Shown: positions 26,556 through 34,257, numbered from the stretch's first letter. The stretch: DNA of 64,000 nt from a virus (IMGVR_UViG_3300045119_000180:1-64000); one strand, 5' to 3'. Numbers and translations: made by a program. The notes: a model not told the origin generated them from the sequence alone.

Positions 26556-26732
26556 TTAAATTGCTTTGTCGTTATCGTCGCTGGAGTATTTCCGGACGTC
26601 TCTGGCGTTATCGCCGATCTGGGCTGCTTTGCATTTCTTAACGCAGCTAGTATCTTCCGTCGCCTGTCGAACTGATTCAGACTTTGGCAACGAACCTTTT
26701 CGAAGTGTTTCTGTTTCGCTGTTAGACTTCAC
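26556..26732 (-). CDS. Small hypothetical protein, 58 aa
   Basis: The GTG at 26732 is chosen because GGAG lies 5 nt upstream; the same frame also has an ATG at 26771. The product is polar and charged with two nearby Cys (SCVKKC). Function is unknown. Confidence 0.5.
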   Translation of the reverse strand: MKSNSETETLRKGSLPKSESVRQATEDTSCVKKCKAAQIGDNARDVRKYSSDDNDKAI

Positions 26733-26733
26733 A

Positions 26734-26835
26734 TTATCTCCATGTCCATCCGCAAGGACAGACCACAACATCCGTGGGATTCTTTTTCTCTAACGGATGC
26801 TTGCAGATGGCGCATAATCGGCGCCACGTATAAAT
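26734..26835 (-). CDS. Possible tiny zinc-ribbon protein, about 33 aa
   Basis: The frame contains RRLCAICKHPLEKKNP and VVVCPCGWTWR, a typical CxxC...CxC ribbon, and ends in TAATGTG, overlapping the next GTG start. There is no ordinary start codon in frame, so an ATT or other rare start would be needed. It may be a remnant. Confidence 0.35.
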   Translation of the reverse strand: MYTWRRLCAICKHPLEKKNPTDVVVCPCGWTWR

Positions 26836-26837
26836 CC

Positions 26838-27188
26838 TTAGTGATTCACGCCGAGGTAATCAAGGTAGTACACAACATTACCACCGATCGCCTTGACCTG
26901 AATAATATCGTTTTGTTCGAAGTTGGTAAAAGCTGACGCGAACATCTGAGCCGTGGTAGCAGAACTTGTAAGATTCGTTTCAAACTGGCCGATCCGAGTA
27001 TTTCCCGTAGTAGCCGCACTAGCTGGCCGGTGGACAACGCCAAGATAATCAACATTGAGAAGCACAGATCCGCTATTGACAATCTGGATCAAATCTAAGT
27101 TCTGGGCCGGACCGCCAACCTGGGGCCACGCAACCGCCAATGTACTGCCAAGGTTGATCGTGTACATCGCGTAAGTCGTCGCTGCCAT
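26838..27188 (-). CDS. Putative minor virion protein, 116 aa
   Basis: A beta-rich, Ala/Thr/Val-rich protein with an internal similarity: NVDYLGVVH in the middle and YYLDYLGVNH at the end, suggesting two related strands. It sits in the late region with no signal peptide. Function is inferred from context only. Confidence 0.6.
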   Translation of the reverse strand: MAATTYAMYTINLGSTLAVAWPQVGGPAQNLDLIQIVNSGSVLLNVDYLGVVHRPASAATTGNTRIGQFETNLTSSATTAQMFASAFTNFEQNDIIQVKAIGGNVVYYLDYLGVNH

Positions 27189-27285
27189 TCAATTCTCTCC
27201 TACAATCTTGTCGTATCGGCTCCTAGAAGGAGGCCAGAAGATAATTCTTAATATCGCGAAGAAACAACCAGGAACTAAAAGCAGT

Positions 27286-27504
27286 TTAGGACTTAGTGCT
27301 ACTAGTCGTAGTAGTTGTAACAACTTTATCCTCAAAAGCCTTAACTATGGGCTCGGCTAGAAGAGAATTAATGACTTTATAAAAATACTCGTAAGCATTA
27401 AATGGAACGCCCGGCTTGGGAAGCTGACGAGCCATTGTCAAAACGATGTATCCGCCAATAGTAAGAGCAAAATAGTGCGCCTGAACGAAAGCCGGCATAA
27501 TCAT
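27286..27504 (-). CDS. Small membrane protein, 72 aa
   Basis: A hydrophobic segment spans about residues 8-25, followed by a polar region and a Thr/Ser-rich tail. It follows another small membrane protein, forming a possible lysis or membrane pair. Confidence 0.5.
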   Translation of the reverse strand: MIMPAFVQAHYFALTIGGYIVLTMARQLPKPGVPFNAYEYFYKVINSLLAEPIVKAFEDKVVTTTTTSSTKS

Positions 27505-27509
27505 TAAAC

Positions 27510-27707
27510 CTACTTGCTATCCAACCATTTGATATATGTCGGATCGTTGTATCGGATAGCGAAATGAACAAATAGCCAACAAAGTACGGGAATTGTGATC
27601 CATGCTGGTATGTACTTAACAACCAACTGGGTCAACATCAATTTTCCCGTCAGCCAGCTATAAGCTTCGTAGCCTGTACAAACAAGAAAAATGATAAGCC
27701 AAGGCAT
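27510..27707 (-). CDS. Small membrane protein with two hydrophobic segments, 65 aa (holin-like)
   Basis: Hydrophobic stretches lie at about residues 2-20 and 33-50, with a charged C-terminus. The size and topology fit small phage holins. The adjacent cysteine protease and membrane proteins are consistent with a late membrane or lysis cluster, but no holin family motif is seen. Confidence 0.5.
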   Translation of the reverse strand: MPWLIIFLVCTGYEAYSWLTGKLMLTQLVVKYIPAWITIPVLCWLFVHFAIRYNDPTYIKWLDSK

Positions 27708-27714
27708 CTATCAC

Positions 27715-27894
27715 CTAGTGACAAACTTTACCGGCTTCACCTTTATGATTTGGTTGAATATGATCAACAAAGAAATTTGTAGTAGCGTAAAACGCTGTCG
27801 ACGTTACATGCGCAATACCGTGACCAACCGCCTTGACAGCATGACCGATCGGCGCGAACGGGTTACACAGTGCCAACAATAAGAGTAGTTTCAT
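27715..27894 (-). CDS. Small exported protein, 59 aa
   Basis: The frame MKLLLLLALCNPFAPIGHAV begins with a short hydrophobic signal-like segment and continues with an amphipathic, His-containing region. The start overlaps the stop of the upstream gene at 27894. Function is unknown. Confidence 0.55.
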   Translation of the reverse strand: MKLLLLLALCNPFAPIGHAVKAVGHGIAHVTSTAFYATTNFFVDHIQPNHKGEAGKVCH

Positions 27895-28211
27895 TAGAAT
27901 GTCGGCGTATTCGTGGCGTTTGCAGCCGTCGGTGCGAAATTGACGCCCGCGAAAGTGGTATTGCCGGTGACATCAGATGATTGAACCGAAACGCCATGAC
28001 CGGTATAGTATTTATACAACAGCGATGAAACCGTAACCTGCTGCGCTTGTAGAACGTAATTGCCGGCTACCAAACCAGCAAACGAATAGTTGCCACTGCT
28101 ATCTGACGTCGCGGTTGTTTGGACAGGACCATTGCTCGACTGGCCATATAAAGACACGATGACCCCAGAAAAAGAGGAGCCGCCTACGTTACCGCTAATA
28201 GTTGCTGCCAT
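27894..28211 (-). CDS. Carboxypeptidase-regulatory/CnaB-like beta-sandwich protein
   Basis: The frame has ISGNVGGSSFSGVIVSLYG, DSSGNYSFAGLVAGNYVLQA and a final GVNFAP, the classic pattern of a carboxypeptidase-regulatory-like (CnaB/prealbumin-like) domain. The start at MAATIS (28211) overlaps the protease stop as TAATG; an ATG 9 nt upstream is possible. Such single domains often decorate phage virions or bind surfaces. Confidence 0.7.
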   Translation of the reverse strand: MAATISGNVGGSSFSGVIVSLYGQSSNGPVQTTATSDSSGNYSFAGLVAGNYVLQAQQVTVSSLLYKYYTGHGVSVQSSDVTGNTTFAGVNFAPTAANATNTPTF

Positions 28212-29026
28212 TATGCCCACCGTCCAAGATGCTGAGTAAAGATGTCTGTTACAACCAAAGCATTAGCTGCGTCTTTATATCTCAGCCAGAAATTACCCTT
28301 ATCGCCCCAGCCGGCGCCCCAGCTATTGCGAACAAGAAAGCTTCCGCCATTGACCGAATCGTCGTAACCAATAGCTAGAACAGCGTGGCCGCCTAGAACC
28401 TGCTCGTTAGCCGGATCCGGGGACCAAATACCATCTCGCCCCATCTGTGGCGATTCGAAAGACTCGTAAACTTGAAAACCTAACTTAAGGTTGTATTCAG
28501 AAGCTATGACAGACTTCATGTCGTCGACGTTACCAACGGCATGATAACTGCCAGTGGGAAACTTCAAAGCGTCGGCAAGCTGAGTAGCTGTCGGCGCGGT
28601 AGAGTAATCCTGGTCGTTATACGGCATTTCGCTACGAAGACCGTTGCCGTACAGCTGACCAACCTTACACGACGTCCGGATCTGCGAACCACAATCGCCC
28701 TGATTAAGACTGCCGTCCATATACCGCTCTTGATAATACGTGAACGACGGGCTAAACATTCCGATGGCGGTAGGGGCGGGCTTATGACCGTGCTCGGCCA
28801 ATGCCTGCCAATGAAGGTATTCGCGATCGGCGCATTCTGAATGCGCGGTGCAGGATCCTTGCTGACCTTGATTTAAAACCGGACCCATAAACTTTAAGTT
28901 GTCGGTCTTGCTAGGAAGCGTCTGACCAAAGAGAAATGGAAATCTGCTAATTCCAAAATCTCGATGATCCCGAACTGACGGGAGCAGGCCATATCTACGA
29001 CCTGAATTAGACAGTGGAAGGCTCAA
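28211..29026 (-). CDS. Papain-like (C1A) cysteine protease, 271 aa
   Basis: The C1A active-site order is intact. The oxyanion Gln and nucleophile lie in NQGQQGSCTAHS (Cys59). The His is in GGHAVLAIGYDD (about 220) and the Asn in VRNSWGAGWGDKGNFWLRY (about 240). There is no long propeptide or signal peptide; the N-terminus has LLPSVRDHRDFGIS as in bacterial and phage C1A proteins. It could process virion proteins or be carried in the particle. Substrate is unknown. Confidence 0.85.
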   Translation of the reverse strand: MSLPLSNSGRRYGLLPSVRDHRDFGISRFPFLFGQTLPSKTDNLKFMGPVLNQGQQGSCTAHSECADREYLHWQALAEHGHKPAPTAIGMFSPSFTYYQERYMDGSLNQGDCGSQIRTSCKVGQLYGNGLRSEMPYNDQDYSTAPTATQLADALKFPTGSYHAVGNVDDMKSVIASEYNLKLGFQVYESFESPQMGRDGIWSPDPANEQVLGGHAVLAIGYDDSVNGGSFLVRNSWGAGWGDKGNFWLRYKDAANALVVTDIFTQHLGRWA

Positions 29027-29435
29027 TAAATCTCCTTATATAAACAGCCAATCTTTCTATCTTCTCTGGGTCTTCTTTTAAAACGCCTAATGCAAAATTG
29101 CAACTATGACAAAGAATAGCCCTAACTTTGTTAGTAGCGTGATTATGATCTACACACCAAATGTCACCGGTCTTTCCGGATTTGTCACAACCACAAGACG
29201 CACACTTAAAACCTTGATCGCTAAACATCCGATCTCTTTCTTCTATCGTAATCCCGTATTTTCTAATTAAATGCCAGTTATACGATTTTCTAATGTGGTC
29301 TGGTTTACTTGATCTACGTTTATAATTACAAGGCATACACTCGTAACCATAACCGCGTGTAAGACTTTTATCTCTTGCAAACTTAGCTTTAGACAGAAAT
29401 ACTTTACACGTACTACACCGTAATTTTCTAGACAT
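29007..29435 (-). CDS. HNH homing endonuclease (Endonuclease VII-like), 142 aa
   Basis: An N-terminal CSTCKVFLSKAKFARDKS...CMPCNYKRR zinc module precedes the Endonuclease VII core CASCGCDKSGKTGDIW, VDHNHATNKVRAILCHSCN. Its end overlaps the start of the protease gene by 20 nt, and a hairpin lies upstream. Confidence 0.85.
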   Translation of the reverse strand: MSRKLRCSTCKVFLSKAKFARDKSLTRGYGYECMPCNYKRRSSKPDHIRKSYNWHLIRKYGITIEERDRMFSDQGFKCASCGCDKSGKTGDIWCVDHNHATNKVRAILCHSCNFALGVLKEDPEKIERLAVYIRRFIEPSTV

Positions 29436-29454
29436 ACTCCTTCCTATAAAGGTA

Positions 29455-29480
29455 GGGAGAACCGTATAGGCGGCTCTCCC
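29455..29480 (-). promoter_or_regulatory. Hairpin before the Endonuclease VII-like gene
   Basis: GGGAGA with TCTCCC, extended inside by CCG with CGG, forms a 9-bp interrupted stem between the lipoprotein stop and the endonuclease start. Confidence 0.5.
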
Positions 29481-29527
29481 CGCAATCAGATAGCGAATCC
29501 GATTGTTCCTAGATCAAGTTAAATTAT

Positions 29528-30148
29528 TTACTTCTCTTTACCAAAAGACAAAATGCGGAACATCTTACTGTGAGCATGAATTTTGTGGCTCTTGGCATAC
29601 GAATCGACAGCCTGGTTCCCGGACGGCTGAACCAAAATTGCATTGTAGGTAGAAATCATTTTGTTAGCGTCAATAGCATCTACAGCCTTGGGGATACTGA
29701 GGCGAAGGGCTGCGGGGGTGGCGCACGATGGGATCAAAGCCGAAATAGCAATCACGAAGGCATTAGCACTGGCCAGAATCAAAGGCAGATTGCCAGCTTG
29801 AGGACCCAACGACTGTACGATACTAAGAACAACAGCCGAATCATCGGTAAGAACAGTCATGCCGGCTTTAAGTTCCTGGCAAGCGGTAGGAGCATTGGCT
29901 CCATTAGCCGCCTGGAAATCTGCGGCAAGGGTCTTTAGATTGGCTGCGTCTTGAGTAATCTTATCCTCGAGAGCTTGATTGACAGGCTTTCCGGATACGA
30001 GGCTAGCGATAGTCAAAACGTTATTGAGCGCTGGAGCGAGGGCCGAGACGAGCAAATCCAGTTTACCGACCCATGCGATGGAGCACCCCTGAAGAACTAG
30101 GGTGTAACAAAGCACAACTGCTAGCAAACCTTTAGAAATATATTTCAT
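29528..30148 (-). CDS. Predicted lipoprotein, 206 aa
   Basis: A lipoprotein signal with lipobox LVLQGC places the mature N-terminal Cys at about residue 22. The mature part is Ala/Leu-rich and helical, without transmembrane segments and without a family I can name. A phage-encoded lipoprotein could be a superinfection-exclusion factor or an outer spanin-like partner. It is longer than usual for a spanin. Confidence 0.65.
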   Translation of the reverse strand: MKYISKGLLAVVLCYTLVLQGCSIAWVGKLDLLVSALAPALNNVLTIASLVSGKPVNQALEDKITQDAANLKTLAADFQAANGANAPTACQELKAGMTVLTDDSAVVLSIVQSLGPQAGNLPLILASANAFVIAISALIPSCATPAALRLSIPKAVDAIDANKMISTYNAILVQPSGNQAVDSYAKSHKIHAHSKMFRILSFGKEK

Positions 30149-30678
30149 TCTTTCTCCTTAATTCTATGGCCGGAATGAGCGGCTACTCTACAGCAGCGCT
30201 CAATGAATTCTTTAGATGTATAATAATTTTTAGCTATGTTACAAAAGCGACAACATGACACACAATTTCCTTTAACGTACCCCTTATCATTCTCTATTCT
30301 ATCTACGCCATTAAATAAACGGACTTTATTTTCTTTTCGATGGGGTACTGAAGGAGGCTCACCACAGTAATAACAGTTCCCTGAAACTAAAGATTCGAAA
30401 CATTCAAAAGATAAATCCCATTCATAATTTCTATTTTTAGCATTACTTACGTAATAAGCGTGAACTCTATTAACGTAAGCCAAGCCGTTGGGTAAAGCCC
30501 TATGTTTTAGGCATCCGCAACTTCTTACCTTTTTTAGATCCGCGGTAGTAATTGCCTTTGTCTTACCACAATCACACAAACATAACCAACGGAGTTTCTG
30601 GCCCTTAGGATCAGCGGGGGCTCTTTCTATTACAGTTAATTCACCGATTCTTTGACCTGCATACTCCAAACGTTTCAT
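30145..30678 (-). CDS. HNH homing endonuclease with N-terminal DNA-binding module, 177 aa
   Basis: The first 65 residues (RIGELTVIERAP, WLCLCDCGKTKAITTADLKKVRSCGCLKH) form the AP2-like/zinc module common in phage HNH proteins. The HNH part has CYYCGEPPSVPH, VDRIENDKGYVKGNCVSCCRFCN. It overlaps the lipoprotein start by 4 nt. A hairpin lies upstream. Confidence 0.8.
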   Translation of the reverse strand: MKRLEYAGQRIGELTVIERAPADPKGQKLRWLCLCDCGKTKAITTADLKKVRSCGCLKHRALPNGLAYVNRVHAYYVSNAKNRNYEWDLSFECFESLVSGNCYYCGEPPSVPHRKENKVRLFNGVDRIENDKGYVKGNCVSCCRFCNIAKNYYTSKEFIERCCRVAAHSGHRIKEKE

Positions 30679-30698
30679 TTCTCCTCTCTAAAAGGAGC

Positions 30699-30721
30699 CG
30701 GGGGTGTTCAGAGCACCCCCG
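30699..30721 (-). promoter_or_regulatory. Hairpin before the HNH gene
   Basis: CGGGGGTG (30699-30706) pairs with CACCCCCG (30714-30721), the same 8-bp stem as at 26.5 kb with a different loop. A second GC-rich inverted repeat (GCGGCCGG/CCGGCC) lies just beyond it. Confidence 0.6.
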
Positions 30722-30750
30722 ACGCGGCCGGGTAATTAATCCGGCCGTTC

Positions 30751-30870
30751 CTAACTTTTGATTTTAAATTCTTGGTACTTCTGGACTGCTTTAATAATCG
30801 CCGGTGACGGCGTATAGCTGGACGCCTGCTGTAGCGCCTTCGTGAGCCGTTTTAGCTCACCTTTGGTCAT
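30751..30870 (-). CDS. Tiny basic protein, 39 aa
   Basis: MTKGELKRLTKALQQASSYTP is a basic helical peptide. Its ATG overlaps the stop of the YodC-like gene as ATGA, supporting coupled translation. Function unknown. Confidence 0.5.
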   Translation of the reverse strand: MTKGELKRLTKALQQASSYTPSPAIIKAVQKYQEFKIKS

Positions 30871-31079
30871 TTCATCAATTTCAAAATTTCACTAGGGAAT
30901 AGTTCTTCGTTAAGCTTCGTACCTTCAAACCACACGCAAAGAACCTTCTGATCGGTGCCATTAGCAAAGGCGTCTTTGACTAACATCAATGGGCTTCCCG
31001 AAGCCAGTTTGCACGTATCGCCCGTCTTGAAGACATGCGCCGGTGCTGTCGTGTTTAAAGGAGGACCAGTCTTTTTCAT
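30867..31079 (-). CDS. DUF2158/YodC-like small protein, 70 aa
   Basis: The frame has FKTGDTCKLASGSPLMLVKD followed by CVWFEGTKLNEELFPSEILKL, the pattern of YodC-family (DUF2158) SH3-like proteins. It lies in a chain of ATGA/TAATG-linked small genes. Role unknown. Confidence 0.75.
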   Translation of the reverse strand: MKKTGPPLNTTAPAHVFKTGDTCKLASGSPLMLVKDAFANGTDQKVLCVWFEGTKLNEELFPSEILKLMK

Positions 31080-31243
31080 AGATTTAAGTTCTTTATATAT
31101 TCGTCAGGCTTTAAAATCCAAGCGGCTAGAAACTTCGTATTAGAGAAATCCGGTATCTCACCATTAAAGAATATCTGCAATACTTCGCCGTCTGGTAGAA
31201 GGATCGATATAGACTTCATCTCGCCTATCAGTTCCGGATCCAT
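31076..31243 (-). CDS. Small hypothetical protein, 55 aa
   Basis: MDPELIGEMKSISILLPDGEVL continues to WILKPDEYIKNLNL. The start overlaps the upstream stop (TAATG) and the stop overlaps the downstream start (ATGA). No family recognised. Confidence 0.5.
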   Translation of the reverse strand: MDPELIGEMKSISILLPDGEVLQIFFNGEIPDFSNTKFLAAWILKPDEYIKNLNL

Positions 31244-31413
31244 TAAATGCCTACCGCCGGCTTAAGACACACAGCCGGAACCATTGCTGTTGAATAGCCA
31301 ACGTCGCCTGAAATTACCCACAATACCGTAATCGTCGTGCCGTCTGGGCTGACCGCTATGACGTTCATCGGCGGGCCGCCAGCTTTAAATCGGACTATAT
31401 CGCCAATTTTCAT
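31243..31413 (-). CDS. Second DUF2158-like small protein, 56 aa
   Basis: MKIGDIVRFKAGGPPMNVIAV and VLWVISGDVGYSTAMVPAVCLKP repeat the SH3-like layout of the YodC-like gene two positions downstream. The start is set at MKIGD (31413), which overlaps the upstream stop as ATGA; an upstream in-frame ATG at 31431 is less likely. Confidence 0.6.
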   Translation of the reverse strand: MKIGDIVRFKAGGPPMNVIAVSPDGTTITVLWVISGDVGYSTAMVPAVCLKPAVGI

Positions 31414-31586
31414 TGAGCTCTTTCCTTCCAATAATCCAACGATTCTTCTATTTCAACGGTAAAGCCGGAATTCATCTCGAGATAACAACCGTCGACTTTC
31501 TCAACACACCGCTCAACCAAATCGCTATTAATCAAATTCTTTTTCGAATTGCCGTTAAAGATACTCTGCGTTACTTCAATCCACAT
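31410..31586 (-). CDS. Small acidic protein, 58 aa
   Basis: MWIEVTQSIFNGNSKKNLIN and VEIEESLDYWKERAQ are visible. Its overlapped start and stop place it in the same coupled chain. Unknown function. Confidence 0.5.
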   Translation of the reverse strand: MWIEVTQSIFNGNSKKNLINSDLVERCVEKVDGCYLEMNSGFTVEIEESLDYWKERAQ

Positions 31587-31774
31587 TAGATTCCAATAGT
31601 AACCGGCATAATTTCAGTCGAACCAATAGGGATTAGTTCTAAAACTGGCTTTGGGCCAATAACCGATACCACCCTAAAAGCCCGGACATTTTTATAATTG
31701 CCAGTAGGATCAAAAGCCGACGTTTCGCTGGATGTCACGATTATTGTTTCGCCGTCTTTAAGTTCTATTTGCAT
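31586..31774 (-). CDS. Small hypothetical protein, 62 aa
   Basis: A beta-rich small protein (MQIELKDGETIIVTSSET). It may be a third small barrel-type protein in this chain, but no family pattern is clear. Confidence 0.5.
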   Translation of the reverse strand: MQIELKDGETIIVTSSETSAFDPTGNYKNVRAFRVVSVIGPKPVLELIPIGSTEIMPVTIGI

Positions 31775-31923
31775 TTTTGGTCATAAATATCTAATTTCAG
31801 TTCGTCAGCTTGTTGATGGATATAAGCATGAATACTTCCGATTACTTCAACGTCGATATAGCCTTGCTTTTCTATTTTGGCTAACACGTCTAAACGGAGA
31901 ATATCTTTTAAAGTTTTAAACAT
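31765..31923 (-). CDS. Small helical protein, 52 aa
   Basis: MFKTLKDILRLDVLAKIEKQ continues to a Lys/Asp-rich C-terminus. It overlaps the downstream gene by 10 nt. Unknown function. Confidence 0.45.
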   Translation of the reverse strand: MFKTLKDILRLDVLAKIEKQGYIDVEVIGSIHAYIHQQADELKLDIYDQKCK

Positions 31924-32077
31924 AATCACTGCATGACATAAAATAGCCGCAAATGCAAATCAAACGGCACTTCCGCCTCTCGAGGAGGCGGTCGCAAACG
32001 GGACAATAAAGGCTCGGGTCAGTTGGGCCTTTCGTTTGGCTTTTCGACGTGAACTTCAAATTCGATCTCTTTGCCAT
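31916..32077 (-). CDS. Small zinc-ribbon protein, 53 aa
   Basis: The frame contains SLYCPVCDRLLERRKCRLIC and CGYFMSC, a two-knuckle zinc pattern. It overlaps both neighbours, upstream by 59 nt, and the ATG has no well-spaced Shine-Dalgarno, so the start could be downstream. Confidence 0.45.
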   Translation of the reverse strand: MAKRSNLKFTSKSQTKGPTDPSLYCPVCDRLLERRKCRLICICGYFMSCSDYV

Positions 32078-32165
32078 CTCCGTCGACCAGAACGAACATT
32101 TCTTTAAAATGCTCTAACGTCCACTCGTTGATCAGCTCGGACGGGTTTAAATCTTTTTTAGCCAT
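32019..32165 (-). CDS. Small acidic protein, 48 aa
   Basis: MAKKDLNPSELINEWTLEHFK and FVLVDGDGKEIEFEVHVEKP look like a compact folded peptide. It sits in the overlapping chain. Unknown. Confidence 0.5.
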   Translation of the reverse strand: MAKKDLNPSELINEWTLEHFKEMFVLVDGDGKEIEFEVHVEKPNERPN

Positions 32166-32272
32166 AATTCAATGCTTTCAGCCAAAATGTCTTCAACGTT
32201 GGTAAGTTGAAACCACGGCTCGTCGTGACAGTCTTGATATACCCTGTCGACTATTATTGCTGTCCAGATCAT
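32147..32272 (-). CDS. Small hypothetical protein, 41 aa
   Basis: MIWTAIIVDRVYQDCHDEPW with an acidic helical tail; the end overlaps the next start by 19 nt. Unknown. Confidence 0.4.
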   Translation of the reverse strand: MIWTAIIVDRVYQDCHDEPWFQLTNVEDILAESIELWLKKI

Positions 32273-32302
32273 AACTCAGGTTAAACTGTTTCAAACCGTT
32301 TG

Positions 32303-32488
32303 TCAATCTTTCTTTTGGCCAAATGCCCATGCGGCGAATCCGCCGCTTAATGTCGTTATACAGCCTAAAATGATCTGAAGGCCATATGAGCTTTCTTCCA
32401 TTACCTTGCCTAGCGCGATTATGCCGGCTAGGCAGCCAATGACCAGCAGGAGGCTAAAACCAAATACTGCTTTCCATTTGTCGGTCAT
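32303..32488 (-). CDS. Small two-span membrane protein, 61 aa (holin-like)
   Basis: Two hydrophobic segments (about residues 8-27 and 36-55) are separated by a short acidic turn, with a basic tail GQKKD. Size and topology fit a class II holin, but other early membrane proteins look similar. The start overlaps the HNH stop by 4 nt. Confidence 0.5.
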   Translation of the reverse strand: MTDKWKAVFGFSLLLVIGCLAGIIALGKVMEESSYGLQIILGCITTLSGGFAAWAFGQKKD

Positions 32489-32895
32489 GTTCTACCACAA
32501 CGTAATCTTTGTTTAGTCAAAACGGGCTTAAGCTCTAAAAACTCTTCGTAACCCCACCAAGCGCCTTTTTTAGTATTGCAAGTAGTACAACACGGAACGA
32601 CGTTATTAGCGGTATGCTTTCCTCGGTTATCCTTTCTGTCCAAAGAATGACCATAAACAGGAAGTCGGCCGCCACAATAATGACACGGACTTCTTAGGAT
32701 CGCATGGTAGTAATATCTGATATTCCACAAAGGATCCGTCTTTTCGATTTTATCCGCTTTTAAAATTTTAAAAAGTGCTTTGAAGCGCCGGTGAAGCGGA
32801 CGACACTCAAGACAAAAAAGCGATCTGTGATTTCTAATAAAGCTAGTCGTACAAAGAGCACACACGCGCCACAACTTAAGATCAAACCAATTCAT
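32485..32895 (-). CDS. HNH homing endonuclease, 136 aa
   Basis: An N-terminal CALCTTSF...FCLECRPLH zinc module is followed by CHYCGGRLP, HSLDRKDNRGKHTANNVVPCC and CNTKKG, a complete HNH core. This is the first gene of the leftward run and has its own upstream hairpin. Confidence 0.8.
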   Translation of the reverse strand: MNWFDLKLWRVCALCTTSFIRNHRSLFCLECRPLHRRFKALFKILKADKIEKTDPLWNIRYYYHAILRSPCHYCGGRLPVYGHSLDRKDNRGKHTANNVVPCCTTCNTKKGAWWGYEEFLELKPVLTKQRLRCGRT

Positions 32896-32921
32896 TAGAC
32901 TCTCCGATTAAGAGTGGACCG

Positions 32922-32944
32922 CGGGACTGTAATCGGCAGTCCCG
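32922..32944 (-). promoter_or_regulatory. Hairpin before the first leftward HNH gene
   Basis: CGGGACTG (32922-32929) and CAGTCCCG (32937-32944) give an 8-bp perfect stem with a 7-nt loop, the same geometry as the hairpins before the other leftward endonuclease genes. Confidence 0.55.
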
Positions 32945-32990
32945 GATCCGGTGGGATGTAAAAACAGGGGCTACAGGCTGATTTGCCTTT

Positions 32991-33025
32991 TTTTAGCTCC
33001 TACTAGACGGCTAGACTACGGCACC
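32991..33025 (-). promoter_or_regulatory. Copy 1 of a GTGCC-GCCGTCTA leader motif
   Basis: On the minus strand this reads GGTGCCGTAGTCTAGCCGTC followed by TAGTAGGAGCTAAAA. Related copies precede rightward genes at 41834-41866 and 54315-54349. It lies upstream of the leftward gene run and may be a phage promoter or processed leader. Confidence 0.45.
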
Positions 33026-33673
33026 CAAACGAAATTTCATTTTTGTTTGTTTTCAATGAGTTACAAAGAAAAGTGCCTGTAAGTTATTGATAACCCTAAA
33101 ATTTTTCTTCAAAAAGAATTTTTAAACCTTTTGTTTTCTATCTACTATACTCGCGCTATATAGTGGAAAACGCACTGCGATATTCAAATGGTTTAGCCCG
33201 GACGGGGTGGCGACACCTACTCCGCCAGGGTGCCAGGGGTCCAAAATAAAAATAATGTAAGTTATTGATTCTAAAAGGGCAAAACTAGACCTTGTTGATA
33301 ATAAAGGACTTAACTATACCGGGTAGAAATTGCCAGTTGGAAAAAAATTTCGCGCGCGAAGGTCTCCGGTGGCTTGGCTACTCCTGCCAGTGCCGGCCAG
33401 CATGCTTTTCAAATTTCCTATAAGCACAGCAGAATCAACAACATAATTCTCTATCTGCAGGGAGAGAACGCGCATCCAGGCAAATCAGGTCTCAAGGCCG
33501 TTCGAGCTGTCATCTCGATCATTCATTTTATTGCGTTTCATTGCGTTGGGTTGCACGATTTGTTTGTTTTCATAGAGTTAGCGCGATATTCAACTAGTTA
33601 TTGAATACCACAAATTCGTGACATATGATAAATAATAGATAATATATGAAAAATAATATATTTATTTCTCATT

Positions 33674-33702
33674 TTGAGAATATTATTTGTCGTGGCTATA
33701 CT
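33674..33702 (+). promoter_or_regulatory. Sigma70-like promoter
   Basis: TTGAGA, a 17-nt spacer and TATACT lie at the right end of the AT-rich region, pointing toward the rightward early genes. Confidence 0.55.
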
Positions 33703-33767
33703 AAGCGCAACGACTGATAGCCAAAACTTCCACGACTTAAACTGTCTCAGCAAACTGCGCTCGAAAC

Positions 33768-33938
33768 TCATAGAACCTCATCGATCAGCTGCACAGCTCG
33801 CATCGCTTTGTTCGGAATAGGAACGCCGTCATCACCATCTATTGAGTCTACATAGCCTTCAAGCAAGTTTCGGACTAATTCAAGCGTAGCTTTTAGCTCA
33901 TCGATTTCATTTTGGTACTGGCGTTCTATGCTAATCAT
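33768..33938 (-). CDS. Small helical protein, 56 aa
   Basis: MISIERQYQNEIDELKATLE and a C-terminal NKAMRAVQLIDEVL look protein-like. The start is set at 33938 because GGAG lies 6 nt upstream. It is leftward, opposite to the next genes. Unknown function. Confidence 0.5.
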   Translation of the reverse strand: MISIERQYQNEIDELKATLELVRNLLEGYVDSIDGDDGVPIPNKAMRAVQLIDEVL

Positions 33939-33940
33939 AC

Positions 33941-34246
33941 TTGTCTCCACCGATACGCTGTATTAGCTTCCATCACTCGTGCGATCATAGCGCCGAGCAG
34001 CAGCGTAAAGCTTACATTAAAGAGCACCGTAGTTCAAATACTGTTTACACGTACACTACAGACGGAGCACAAGAGATCAAAGTAGAGTTTTACGTGTCTG
34101 ATGAAGAGGAGAAGAATGCTGTGCGATTCTTGGAGTCGCGCAATTGCAGTCGTGTGTATCGTGAATTACACCGTCTATTACAGCTGTTAGATGCTTGGAC
34201 ACTAGGAATGAAACTCGATGCGTGTACGGATATTGGACTAAATTAG
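33941..34246 (+). pseudogene. Truncated duplicate of the 81-aa early gene
   Basis: This frame shares a 114-nt exact copy (34032-34145) with the gene at 34603-34848, flanked by unrelated sequence on both sides. No well-spaced ribosome-binding site precedes it, and the conserved gene's own start and end are missing. It looks like a recombination remnant. Confidence 0.55.
34032..34145 (+). repeat. 114-bp direct repeat, copy 1
   Basis: Identical by eye to 34637-34750, starting GTTCAAATACTG and ending CGCGCAATT. Spacing between the copies is 605 nt. Confidence 0.9.
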
Positions 34247-34257
34247 AATAATTTTAG

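Larger units (their letters stand above)
32945..33767. other. Divergent AT-rich intergenic region (regulatory or origin candidate)
   Basis: No convincing gene is seen. Leftward genes end the region on one side and rightward genes start on the other. It contains paired short repeats: TTTGTTTGTTTTCA at 33046 and 33560, GTAAGTTATTGAT at 33078 and 33257, and GCGATATTCAA at 33177 and 33583. There is also a GCGCGC palindrome near 33350 and a very AT-rich tract at 33600-33690. Such a layout suits divergent early promoters or a replication origin; neither is proved. Confidence 0.5.
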
